In this document: positions 57,654 to 64,000 of the stretch, piece after piece
Position numbering within the stretch: the stretch's first letter is position 1
Layout of the letters: each line of letters starts with the position of its first letter
NCBI GenBank assembly: GCA_020633465.1
Contig: JACKDN010000018.1
Location: 109,395 to 173,394 of the forward strand
DNA: 64,000 nucleotides
Direction of reading: 5' to 3'
DNA from: Myxococcales bacterium
GTDB lineage: Bacteria; Myxococcota_A; Bradymonadia; UBA7976; UBA1532
Position numbers and translations under genes: made by a program
Notes under the pieces: generated by a model
Seen by the model: only the letters and a program-made list of their open reading frames with translations
The model's database searches: none
Told to the model about the DNA's origin: nothing

Positions 57654-59834
57654 ATGAGCCAGCCCTACATCCTCCGCCGGGACGGTCGGGACTACCAGGC
57701 GCCCGACCTCGACTCGATGCGCCAGTGGGCCCGCGACGGCCGCGTGCTGCCCGCCGACATGGTCTACTCGCCCAAGTACCAGAGCTGGTATCGCGCCCGC
57801 GACCTGCGCGAGCTGCGCGACGTGCTGCCGCAGAACGAGCCGCCGCCGGTGGCGGTGGGCCCGGCGGTGGCGCCGCCCCAGCAGTTCTGGCTGCGCAAGG
57901 GCGACCGCAACTACGTCGCCAACGATCTGCAGACCATCCTCACCTGGGCCGAGCAGGGCAACATCAGCCCCGACGACTTCATCTACCACCCGGCCTACGA
58001 GAAGTGGTTCCGGGCGGGGGACTCGCCGCAGCTGGTCAGCCGCTTCCCGGCGGGCCTGCGGCCGGGCCACGACCCTTTCGTGCCGGTCGAGGACGATCCG
58101 CTCGCCTCGAACGAGGCGCGGCGCGCGACGGCGCCCCTGGCCAGCGGGGGCAGCCTGGCGGGCGGGCTGGCGGCGGCGACCGACTCGACGCAGCCGGTCG
58201 GCGGCGCGGCGGCCGAGGTCGCGATGGACGGCGACGGCGTGCAGGCCGATCCGAGCGAGGTCGAGCGCGCGGACTCGCTGGCCAAGACGGTCATGGACTT
58301 CAAGGCCGCCGACCTGCACCGCATGCTGCGCGACAAGGAGCGGGCGGCGCAGCAGGCGGCGGGGGCGGACGGTGACGGATCCGCCGGGGCCCAGGCCCGC
58401 GCCGGCGCAGCGGCGGACGCGCGCGGCGGCGGCGGAGGCAACGGGGGCGGCGGATCGCTGCTGAAGGGGCGCGACCCGGGCTGGGGACGCCCCGACCAGG
58501 GGCTGTTCTCGCGGCCTCTGGGGCCGGAGCCCACGGGGGACGGGGCCGAGGACGACGCGCGCGGCGCGGCGGCGAACGACGCGTCGGCGACCGGCGCGCG
58601 CTCGCGCGGACGAGGCGGCCTCGGCCGCGCGGCTCTGGTCGAGCGGCCGGGCGCGGGATCGGGCGCGGCGCCGGCCCCAGCGGCTGGACGTCCGGCCGAG
58701 GATCGCGGCGCCGCGGAGCGCGCGCCCGCGCGCGCGGCGGCGCAGGCGCGCGGCCCAGGAACGCGCGGACCAGGAGCGCGCGGCCCAGGAACGCGCGGCG
58801 GCCCAGGAGCGCGCGGCCCAGGAGCGCGCGGCCCAGGAGCGTGCCGCCGCCGAGCGCGCGGCCCAGGAGCGTTCCGCCGAGGAGCGTTCCGCCCAGGAGC
58901 GTTCCGCCCAGGAGCGTTCCGCCCAGGAGCGTGCCGCCGAGGATCGTGCCGCCCAGGAGCGTTCCGCCCAGGAGCGCGTGGCCGCGGAGCACCCGCCCGA
59001 AGAGCGTTCCGCCGAGGAGCGCGCGCCCGCCGAGGGCTCGGGCGGCCCGTCGGCGCGCTCGCTGCCGACGCCGACCGCGGCCGCGTCGCGCCTCACCGGG
59101 GGTCCTCGGCGCCGGCCAGCGCCCCGGCGAAGGGCGAAGGCCCGACGCCTCGCGCCCCGTCACGTCCCTCGACCCCCGCGCCCCGCGTGCCGCTGCCCGA
59201 GCGGCCGGCCGCGCCCGGCGAGCGCAGGGCCGAGATCAGCCCGCGGGCGCCCGTGCGCCCCCCGCCGCCCCCGCCCGAGGCGCTGGGCGGCGAGCCCACG
59301 GCGGACATGCAGGGTGAGATCGAGCCGCCCGCCGCGCAGCCGGCCGCCGCGGCCGGGGCCGCCCCGGTGGACGAGGACGCGCGCTTCGTCGACCGCACCG
59401 GCGTCATGAAGCTGTTCTACGACGTGGCGCGCGCCTACGTGGTGACGAAGGATCTGCGCCCCGGCGAGCTGCTCGAGACGGCCTGCAAGCTGCCGTCGAC
59501 GAACGACAGCTTCCTCGGCCAGGGCAAGAAGCCCATCTACATGACCCTGCGCAAGCGCATCGACGAGCACATCGCTGGACCCCTGGCGGCCGTCGCCGAC
59601 GACCTCGAGCCGTCGAACCGGCCCGGATACGCGCTGCTGATGCACCGGGCGCACGAGCTGGCGGCGGTGCTGGCCGAGGGCGAGCGGGTGATCGGCCAGA
59701 AGGGGCCGGATCGCGTGGTGGTGGGCAACCAGGGGCGGCCGAAGATGAGCCCCGAGGAGGCCACGATCATGCTGCGCATCGACGCGGCGCTGAAGGGCCT
59801 CATCTCGGTGCGGGATCGCAGCCAGGCCGCCTGA
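57654..59834 (+). CDS. GYF_2-domain protein with AAQER helical repeats (frame breaks at 58746 and 59098-59102)
   Basis: From ATG 57654 the N-terminus holds two GYF_2/DUF4339 units (YILRRDGRDYQAPDLDSMRQ..., then FWLRKGDRNYVANDLQTILT), and an acidic/Gly-rich linker follows. At 58746 the sense frame shifts so that 58750-59022 reads as about 18 tandem AAQER/SAQER pentapeptides. At the GGGGG tract (59098-59102) it shifts back to the first frame (SSAPASAPAKGEGP...). Two missing bases at the first site and one at the second give one open frame of 728 codons. The original frame through the repeat gives only RGPGAR/FRPGA strings. The C-terminal about 140 residues are a conserved helical domain (FVDRTGVMKLFYDVARAYVV...). 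The repeat should form a rigid charged single alpha-helix (inference). Confidence 0.8.
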   Translation: MSQPYILRRDGRDYQAPDLDSMRQWARDGRVLPADMVYSPKYQSWYRARDLRELRDVLPQNEPPPVAVGPAVAPPQQFWLRKGDRNYVANDLQTILTWAEQGNISPDDFIYHPAYEKWFRAGDSPQLVSRFPAGLRPGHDPFVPVEDDPLASNEARRATAPLASGGSLAGGLAAATDSTQPVGGAAAEVAMDGDGVQADPSEVERADSLAKTVMDFKAADLHRMLRDKERAAQQAAGADGDGSAGAQARAGAAADARGGGGGNGGGGSLLKGRDPGWGRPDQGLFSRPLGPEPTGDGAEDDARGAAANDASATGARSRGRGGLGRAALVERPGAGSGAAPAPAAGRPAEDRGAAERAPARAAAQARGPGTRGPGARGPGTRGGPGARGPGARGPGACRRRARGPGAFRRGAFRPGAFRPGAFRPGACRRGSCRPGAFRPGARGRGAPARRAFRRGARARRGLGRPVGALAADADRGRVAPHRGSSAPASAPAKGEGPTPRAPSRPSTPAPRVPLPERPAAPGERRAEISPRAPVRPPPPPPEALGGEPTADMQGEIEPPAAQPAAAAGAAPVDEDARFVDRTGVMKLFYDVARAYVVTKDLRPGELLETACKLPSTNDSFLGQGKKPIYMTLRKRIDEHIAGPLAAVADDLEPSNRPGYALLMHRAHELAAVLAEGERVIGQKGPDRVVVGNQGRPKMSPEEATIMLRIDAALKGLISVRDRSQAA
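58750..59022 (+). repeat. 15-base minisatellite encoding AAQER pentapeptides
   Basis: It has about 18 units of GCGGCCCAGGAGCGC and TCCGCCCAGGAGCGT variants, with one extra codon. Degenerate units lie at the 3' end (VAAEH, PPEER, SAEER). Tandem repeats of this kind can expand or contract. Confidence 0.8.
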
Positions 59835-59858
59835 ACGGGCGGCTCGGCGGCTCGCGAC

Positions 59859-60605
59859 TCAGGTCTTGTTCAGGTTCCAGTCGTAGGGCTTGAAGTCCAC
59901 CTTCGCGGCCTTCTCGAGCGCCGCCTTGCGCTCGCCGTCGAGGTACTTCAGCAGGTAGGCCTTGGGGCCGCCGGCCGGCTTGAAGTCGTCGGCGTACCAC
60001 TTGAAGATCTCCGACAGCCGGACGGTGTCCTTGCCGGGCTCGATCTCGTTGCGCGCCGCGTCGTTGGCGAAGGCGCGCATCACCTGATCGAGCTGGGCGT
60101 CCAGCTTGGCGCCGGTGAAGGCGAAGTTGGCCAGCGGCGGGCACGAGACGCTGGCGCAGTTGAGCGCGGCGTGGATGCGCGGGTCCTTGAAGCGGGGGCG
60201 GATGATCTCGTTCTCGACGTCGTTGAGCGCGTACTTCTCGCCGCCGATCACCTTGTCCTTCTTCTTGAAGAAAGCGAAGTCGGGGTAGACGTTCGAGACG
60301 CTGGTGATGCCCGGCCAGTGGGCGACGACGGCCGCCACCGTGTGGGCGTTGTAGGCGTTGATCCAAAAAGCGAGGCGGTCCTTGGCGTCCTTGATGCTCG
60401 CGGGGTCCGTCTTCTCGATGGTGGCGACGTAGGCCTTCAGGCCGGGGTCGGCCGCGAAGCCCGCGTAGTCGACCTTGTCGCCCTTGACGTACTTCTTCAG
60501 CAGCGCGTCCCAGGGCCCGTGGTCGATGGTGGCGGCGCCGGCGGCGGCCGGGGCGTCGGCGGCGGGGGCCATCAGGGCGATGGCCAGGGCGAGGATGGTC
60601 GACAT
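59859..60605 (-). CDS. DUF547-family exported protein
   Basis: A 248-residue protein from ATG 60605, with GGGAGGGAG upstream. A signal peptide (1-22) precedes a DUF547 domain: KLAFWINAYNAHTV-like core (about 90-105), VYPDFAFFKKKDKV, LNDVENEIIRP and the Cys-containing ALNCASVSCPPL loop (about 153-164), then a C-terminal FKWYADDF. DUF547 proteins are secreted or periplasmic, common in gram-negatives and of unknown activity. It converges on the GYF_2/AAQER gene with 24 bases between stops. Confidence 0.88.
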   Translation of the reverse strand: MSTILALAIALMAPAADAPAAAGAATIDHGPWDALLKKYVKGDKVDYAGFAADPGLKAYVATIEKTDPASIKDAKDRLAFWINAYNAHTVAAVVAHWPGITSVSNVYPDFAFFKKKDKVIGGEKYALNDVENEIIRPRFKDPRIHAALNCASVSCPPLANFAFTGAKLDAQLDQVMRAFANDAARNEIEPGKDTVRLSEIFKWYADDFKPAGGPKAYLLKYLDGERKAALEKAAKVDFKPYDWNLNKT

Positions 60606-60716
60606 GTCAGCTCCCTCCCGGGTTCGTTTCGTCGGTCCAGAACGCGGCGCCGGGCGGGATGTTACGCATCCGGTCCCGGCGGCGGTGGGGCCGGCCCGCG
60701 GCGGGCCGGCGCGTCA

Positions 60717-61265
60717 TCACAGCGGGCCGTCGCGCCGCAGGGCGACGCGCAGCGAGACGAAGGTGAGCCCCTCGCCTTCAAAGGGGTCGCGGCCGAAGGC
60801 CCAGGCCCGGCCCACCTGCAGACCCAGCCACCAGCGGGGGCGGTCGGGCAGCGGGGCCAGCGGCAGGTCGCAGCCGCCGGCCAGCTCCCAGCTCAGGTCG
60901 GCCAGGTCGTCGCCGTCGGCGTCCCGGCCGACGAAGCCGCCCCCGCCCACGCGAACGTAGAAGGAGGCGAGCGTCGCCGCCAGCGTGTCGTTGCCCAGCA
61001 GGAACAGGAACAGCGGGTGCACGTGCAGGCCGGCCTGCAGCCCGTGGGTGCGGGCGCCGTCGACGATGTCCGCGTAGCGATAGCCCAGCTCGAGATCGGC
61101 CAGGTGCAGCACCGTCGAGGCGCGCGCCGAGAGGTCGACGGTGGCGCCCGCCCCGGCGCCGGTGAACGCCGGGCCCGCGCCCACCTGCAGGGCCTGGAAC
61201 TCGCCGGTGTACGTCGGCGGCGGCGCCGGGGCCGCCAGGAAGAGGGGCAGGGGGAGCGCCAGCAC
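60717..61265 (-). CDS. Small outer-membrane barrel-type protein
   Basis: A 182-residue protein. GTG 61265 begins a signal (VLALPLPLFLAAPAPP) eight bases after the stop of the roadblock gene. The mature region alternates strands (ATVDLSARAS, LELGYRYADIV, ASFYVRVGGGGFVG, WWLGLQVGRAWAFG, LTFVSLRVALR) typical of an 8-stranded barrel. A terminal aromatic residue is not clear (ends RRDGPL). The role is unknown. The adjacency to a roadblock/LC7 gene may be chance or a shared transcript. Confidence 0.62.
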   Translation of the reverse strand: MLALPLPLFLAAPAPPPTYTGEFQALQVGAGPAFTGAGAGATVDLSARASTVLHLADLELGYRYADIVDGARTHGLQAGLHVHPLFLFLLGNDTLAATLASFYVRVGGGGFVGRDADGDDLADLSWELAGGCDLPLAPLPDRPRWWLGLQVGRAWAFGRDPFEGEGLTFVSLRVALRRDGPL

Positions 61266-61273
61266 GCGGCTGG

Positions 61274-61630
61274 TCAGATGTTCGCTTCGAGCGTCGTGAC
61301 GGTGTCGCGCGCGCAGAGCAGCACCTGCCCCTGGGGCGCGCGGTCGTCGAGGTGCAGCACGAGCTGATACTCCTCGCCAACCTTCAGCGTGACGAAGGCG
61401 CCGGTCGAGCCGCGCAGGGCCACCTGATGGATGGGGCCGCGGCCGGCCGCCGACTCGGCCGTGGACAGGCGCCGCAGCGCGATGCCGCCGTACGCGGCGC
61501 ACAGGCGCAGCGTCTCGCGCGCGCTGGACGGCTCGAGGGCGATCTCCTCGCCGTCGAGGTCGGTGAAGGCCGCGCCGCGCACCGAGGGGCAGCGCTGCAT
61601 CAGGTCGTCGAGGGCCTGGGCGAAGGGCAT
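61274..61630 (-). CDS. Roadblock/LC7-like protein
   Basis: A 118-residue protein with the roadblock/LC7 profitable pattern: an N-terminal helix (FAQALDDLMQRC), a beta hairpin with DLDGEEIAL, a central helix (LRLCAAYGGIALRRL) and C-terminal strands (YQLVLHLDDRAP, VLLCARD). Roadblock domains in bacteria commonly regulate small GTPases of the MglA type. No MglA-like gene is in the window. ATG 61630 lies below the promoter at 61659-61687. Confidence 0.65.
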   Translation of the reverse strand: MPFAQALDDLMQRCPSVRGAAFTDLDGEEIALEPSSARETLRLCAAYGGIALRRLSTAESAAGRGPIHQVALRGSTGAFVTLKVGEEYQLVLHLDDRAPQGQVLLCARDTVTTLEANI

Positions 61631-61658
61631 CCGAACCTCACACGCCGACGTTCACCTC

Positions 61659-61687
61659 CCTCTAGCACGGCCGCCCCACAGCGGCAA
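61659..61687 (-). promoter_or_regulatory. Predicted promoter for the roadblock/barrel genes
   Basis: Minus strand: TTGCCG (61687-61682), a 17-base spacer and TAGAGG (61664-61659). It lies back to back with the plus-strand promoter at 61708. Confidence 0.5.
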
Positions 61688-61707
61688 TCCCCGGCCCGGG
61701 GCGCCGA

Positions 61708-61736
61708 TTGACATGCCCCGGGCGATGGGCGACGCT
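61708..61736 (+). promoter_or_regulatory. Predicted promoter of the SDH-type protease gene
   Basis: A perfect -35 TTGACA (61708-61713) and a 17-base spacer lead to a weak -10 GACGCT (61731-61736). Confidence 0.4.
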
Positions 61737-61758
61737 CGGGGCCGCGCAGGAGGGTTCC

Positions 61759-62787
61759 ATGGCCGGCACGCCGACGCTCACCGAGGTGCTCGAGGGCAAC
61801 GTCCCCCTCACCAGCAACCGCGACCTGATCGAGCAGGTCACGCGGCGGCGGCAGGGGCGCCTGCTGACGATCGTGCTGGCGCCGACGGTGCAGCTGAAGT
61901 CGACGCTGATGCCGCCGCTGCTCGAGGTGCTGCAGACGCTGACGCCGGGCGGCGGGGTCGACGTGATGGTCGACGCGCTCGGCGGGGCGACGCCCGAGGC
62001 CTGGCGGGTGGTGTCGGTGCTGCGCGATCGCTTCGACAGCTACAACGCCATCGTGCCCTTCGCCGCGTCGCCGGGCGCCACGCAGGTGGCCCTGGGGGCC
62101 GACGCGCTGCTGATGGGGGAGGCGTCCAGCCTGGCGCCCATCGAGCCGCCCCGCGTGAAGGGGCTCGACGTCGCGGGCAACGACGGCAGCCGCCTGTCGA
62201 TGAGCGCCTACGACGTGCAGCACTACATCCGCTTCCTGCAGCGCGAGCTGGCCCCGGGCGAGAAGCTCGACGCGGCCTCGCCCGCGCTGGGCCAGCTGTG
62301 GAGCCGGGTGGATCCGCTGGTGGTCGGCGCCACCGAGCGGGCCCACCAGACCAACCGGACCGTCACCCGGCGCTGCCTCGAGACGCACCTCGATCCCGAC
62401 AAGGACGCCGCGCGCATCGACGGCGTGCTGCGCCACTTCGCCGACAGCGGCCTGGGGCACCGCTTCCCGATCACGCGCCGCGACTGCGAGCTGCGCCTGG
62501 GCCTCGACGTCATCAAGCCGCCCGAGGATCTGTGGGGCGCCGTCTGGAACCTGCACGGCTACTACCGGCGCATGCTCGACCTGGAGGGCGACCTGCAGCT
62601 CGGCGAGACGCAGCACTACCTCGTCGGGTTCGACGGCTTCATCGACACGCTCGACACCCGCCGCGTGCTGCTGCGGGTGACGCGGTGCGACGAGGCGGGC
62701 CGCCCGCTGGCCGACAAGGCCACGCTGCACCGCTGGGTGTCGCCGCAGTCGCGCGAGGTGAAGCTCGACGAAGAGCTCGAGCTGTAG
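61759..62787 (+). CDS. SDH-type (SppA-like) serine protease
   Basis: A 342-residue protein from ATG 61759, below GGAGGG. It matches the serine dehydrogenase proteinase (SDH_sah)/ClpP-crotonase superfamily: LTPGGGVDVMVDALGG (61-76) and GADALLMGEASSLAPIEPP (113-131). Ser123/Ser124 correspond to the SELGPIDP region of that family. There is no signal peptide or membrane helix, so a cytoplasmic enzyme is expected. The catalytic Lys is not assigned by eye. It is followed, 69 bases on, by an RsuA/RluB-type gene and may be co-transcribed with it. Confidence 0.8.
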   Translation: MAGTPTLTEVLEGNVPLTSNRDLIEQVTRRRQGRLLTIVLAPTVQLKSTLMPPLLEVLQTLTPGGGVDVMVDALGGATPEAWRVVSVLRDRFDSYNAIVPFAASPGATQVALGADALLMGEASSLAPIEPPRVKGLDVAGNDGSRLSMSAYDVQHYIRFLQRELAPGEKLDAASPALGQLWSRVDPLVVGATERAHQTNRTVTRRCLETHLDPDKDAARIDGVLRHFADSGLGHRFPITRRDCELRLGLDVIKPPEDLWGAVWNLHGYYRRMLDLEGDLQLGETQHYLVGFDGFIDTLDTRRVLLRVTRCDEAGRPLADKATLHRWVSPQSREVKLDEELEL

Positions 62788-62856
62788 TACACCGCCGCGC
62801 CCCGGGGCCCGCCCCGCCACCTGCCCCGCTGCGCGGCGCGCGCCGCCGAGGACGCC

Positions 62857-63639
62857 ATGGCCATCGACAGACTGCAGAAGATCATCGCCCAGGCGGGCAT
62901 CGCCTCGCGGCGCAAGGCCGAGGCGTTGATCACCGCCGGCCGGGTGAAGGTCAACGGCGTGGTGGTCAACGAGCTGGGCGCCAAGGCCGACGCGGACAGC
63001 GACACCATCGAGGTGGACGGCAAGGTGATCCGCCGCCCCAAGGCGTGGACGTACATCATCCTGAACAAGCCCGGCGGCGTGGTCACGACGGCCAGCGACG
63101 AGTTCGATCGGAAGACGGTCTTCGACGTGCTCAAGGGCGTCGACACGCGCCTCTTCCCGGTCGGACGGCTGGACCTCGACGCCGAGGGTCTGCTGCTGCT
63201 GACCAACGACGGCGAGCTGGCCGCCGGCCTGACCCACCCGGCGGGCGAGGTGCCGAAGACCTACCGCGCGAAGGTGAAGGGCATGCCGACCGAGGCGTCG
63301 CTCGACCGCCTGCGCGCCGGCGTCGACCTCGAGGACGGCCCCGCGCGCGCCGACTTCGTGCACCGCGTCGAGAGCGGCGGCCCCAAGACCAGCCGCGAGA
63401 ACGCCTGGATCGAGCTGACGGTGACCGAGGGCCGCAACCACCTCGTCAAGCGCATGCTCGAGGCCATCGGCCACCCGGTCATCCGCCTGCGCCGCGTCGC
63501 CTTCGCCAACCTCGACCTCGAGGGCCTGCGCCCCGGCCAGCACCGCAACCTGCGCAAGGCCGAACTGCAGAAGATCAAGGCCATCGCCCGCACGGCCATC
63601 CGCAAGCGCGACCGCCGCCGCGCCGGCGAGGCGGACTGA
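62857..63639 (+). CDS. RsuA/RluB-type rRNA pseudouridine synthase
   Basis: A 260-residue enzyme from ATG 62857, after GCCGAGGA. It has an S4 domain (3-60: RLQKIIAQAGIASRRKAEALI) and then the catalytic fold with nucleophile D106 in PVGRLDLDAEGLLLLTND. The KPGGVVTT and EGRNHLVKRMLEAIGHPVIRLRR motifs complete the family. The basic tail (AIRTAIRKRDRRRAGE-type) is typical of RluB/RsuA proteins. Members modify 16S U516 or 23S U2605 and similar sites; the target is not decided here. Confidence 0.92.
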   Translation: MAIDRLQKIIAQAGIASRRKAEALITAGRVKVNGVVVNELGAKADADSDTIEVDGKVIRRPKAWTYIILNKPGGVVTTASDEFDRKTVFDVLKGVDTRLFPVGRLDLDAEGLLLLTNDGELAAGLTHPAGEVPKTYRAKVKGMPTEASLDRLRAGVDLEDGPARADFVHRVESGGPKTSRENAWIELTVTEGRNHLVKRMLEAIGHPVIRLRRVAFANLDLEGLRPGQHRNLRKAELQKIKAIARTAIRKRDRRRAGEAD

Positions 63640-63664
63640 TTCCGAAATAATGCGGGCCATGGGG

Positions 63665-63693
63665 TTGACGCGCCGCGCCATCGACCCTATAGT
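63665..63693 (+). promoter_or_regulatory. Strong predicted promoter of tRNA-fMet 1
   Basis: TTGACG (63665-63670), a 17-base spacer and TATAGT (63688-63693). This is the best promoter in the window and lies 12 bases before the tRNA. Confidence 0.85.
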
Positions 63694-63705
63694 CCGCCCA
63701 CCTGT

Positions 63706-63782
<77 letters not shown>

Positions 63783-63810
63783 AGGCCGCCGCCGAGAGGC
63801 GCGGCCGAAC

Positions 63811-63847
63811 GACGAAGCCCGGTCATGCGAGTGACCGGGCTTTCGTC
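63811..63847 (+). terminator. Terminator between the two tRNA-fMet copies
   Basis: The 11-bp stem AAGCCCGGTCA/TGACCGGGCTT (63815-63842) has a TGCGAG loop, extended by GACG/CGTC across a one-base bulge, and is followed by TTTCGTCTCT. It is plausibly intrinsic. Confidence 0.6.
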
Positions 63848-63867
63848 TCTCTGGTTCTTTCGATGCT

Positions 63868-63923
63868 GGTATCTCTCGATACCGGCTCTCTCGGTGTCTG
63901 GTGTCTGCGCGTCGACGACGCGC
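63868..63923 (+). other. Spacer with two small hairpins before tRNA-fMet 2
   Basis: GGTATC-TCTC-GATACC (63868-63883) and GCGCGTC-GAC-GACGCGC (63907-63923). No clear promoter for the second tRNA is seen, so read-through or an atypical promoter is implied. Confidence 0.4.
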
Positions 63924-63927
63924 TTGG

Positions 63928-64000
<73 letters not shown>

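Noticed and set aside
58740..59030. CRISPR array
   Set aside because: The 15-base units are contiguous, without spacers, and encode pentapeptides in frame.

Overview
The window is very GC-rich (about 70% or more by eye) and densely coded on both strands. The gene content points to a free-living, predatory-type deltaproteobacterium, most likely Myxococcota or a Bradymonadota-like relative. Pointers are many lipoproteins with Cys-rich, PPC, Kelch or PEGA modules, GYF_2-like proteins, a MinD/ParA-like ATPase paired with a J-domain/RodZ-like protein, DUF6178/SEC-C and DUF547 genes, and abundant two-component proteins. The taxonomic call is inference. No rRNA, CRISPR array, prophage or complete insertion sequence is visible.

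Layout. 1-690: 5' end of a membrane sensor with HAMP (minus). 843-17944: three envelope genes, namely a TPR/PEGA protein, a Kelch lipoprotein and a giant (about 4,640-residue) protein with 16-17 DUF11-type repeats, SdrD-B-like modules, an OmpA-like module and a C-terminal beta-barrel. 17956-23274: an accessory-looking stretch with a small KEKFGTLRF protein, an 800-bp non-coding region carrying two copies of a 46-bp dispersed repeat, an AAA ATPase/PD-(D/E)xK protein, and a protein with the DUF4157 (eCIS-core) motif. 23411-26185: REC-PilZ regulator, enolase, HEAT-like lipoprotein. 26338-30836: Cys-rich/PPC lipoprotein overlapping a HEIGH metallopeptidase lipoprotein. 30850-34407: four-gene operon of two ABC exporters. 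34473-41171: REC-histidine kinase, small exported and conserved proteins, GYF_2 membrane protein, DUF6178/SEC-C pair, barrel protein, a 62-residue protein. 41523-46950: peroxiredoxin and CAP-like lipoprotein, then fadBA. 47082-49276: lipoprotein pair. 49333-52458: kinase-rsmD-coaD operon. 52556-57562: MinD-like ATPase, J/HTH protein, small conserved protein, RluD-type synthase, Slt-type transglycosylase. 57654-63639: GYF_2/AAQER-repeat protein, DUF547, roadblock plus barrel pair, SDH-type protease, RsuA/RluB-type synthase. 63706-64000: two identical initiator tRNA genes.

How it fits together. Most genes build or police the cell envelope (lipoproteins, barrels, ABC exporters, transglycosylase) or regulate it (three sensor kinases or sensors, one REC-PilZ protein). 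Housekeeping genes (eno, coaD, rsmD, fadBA, pseudouridine synthases, tRNA-fMet) are scattered among them. Promoters of TTGnnn-N16-18-TAnnnT type can be read upstream of many genes. Five of them place the predicted transcription start on the start codon, so leaderless mRNAs look common.

Quality caveat. Four genes change reading frame inside otherwise well-conserved coding sequence (near 14707-14719, 22214-22218, 56721-56747, and 58746 plus 59098-59102). Every break can be explained by one or two bases missing from a GC-rich or homopolymer tract, so assembly indels are the simplest explanation. These genes are given as single CDS features with the break stated.
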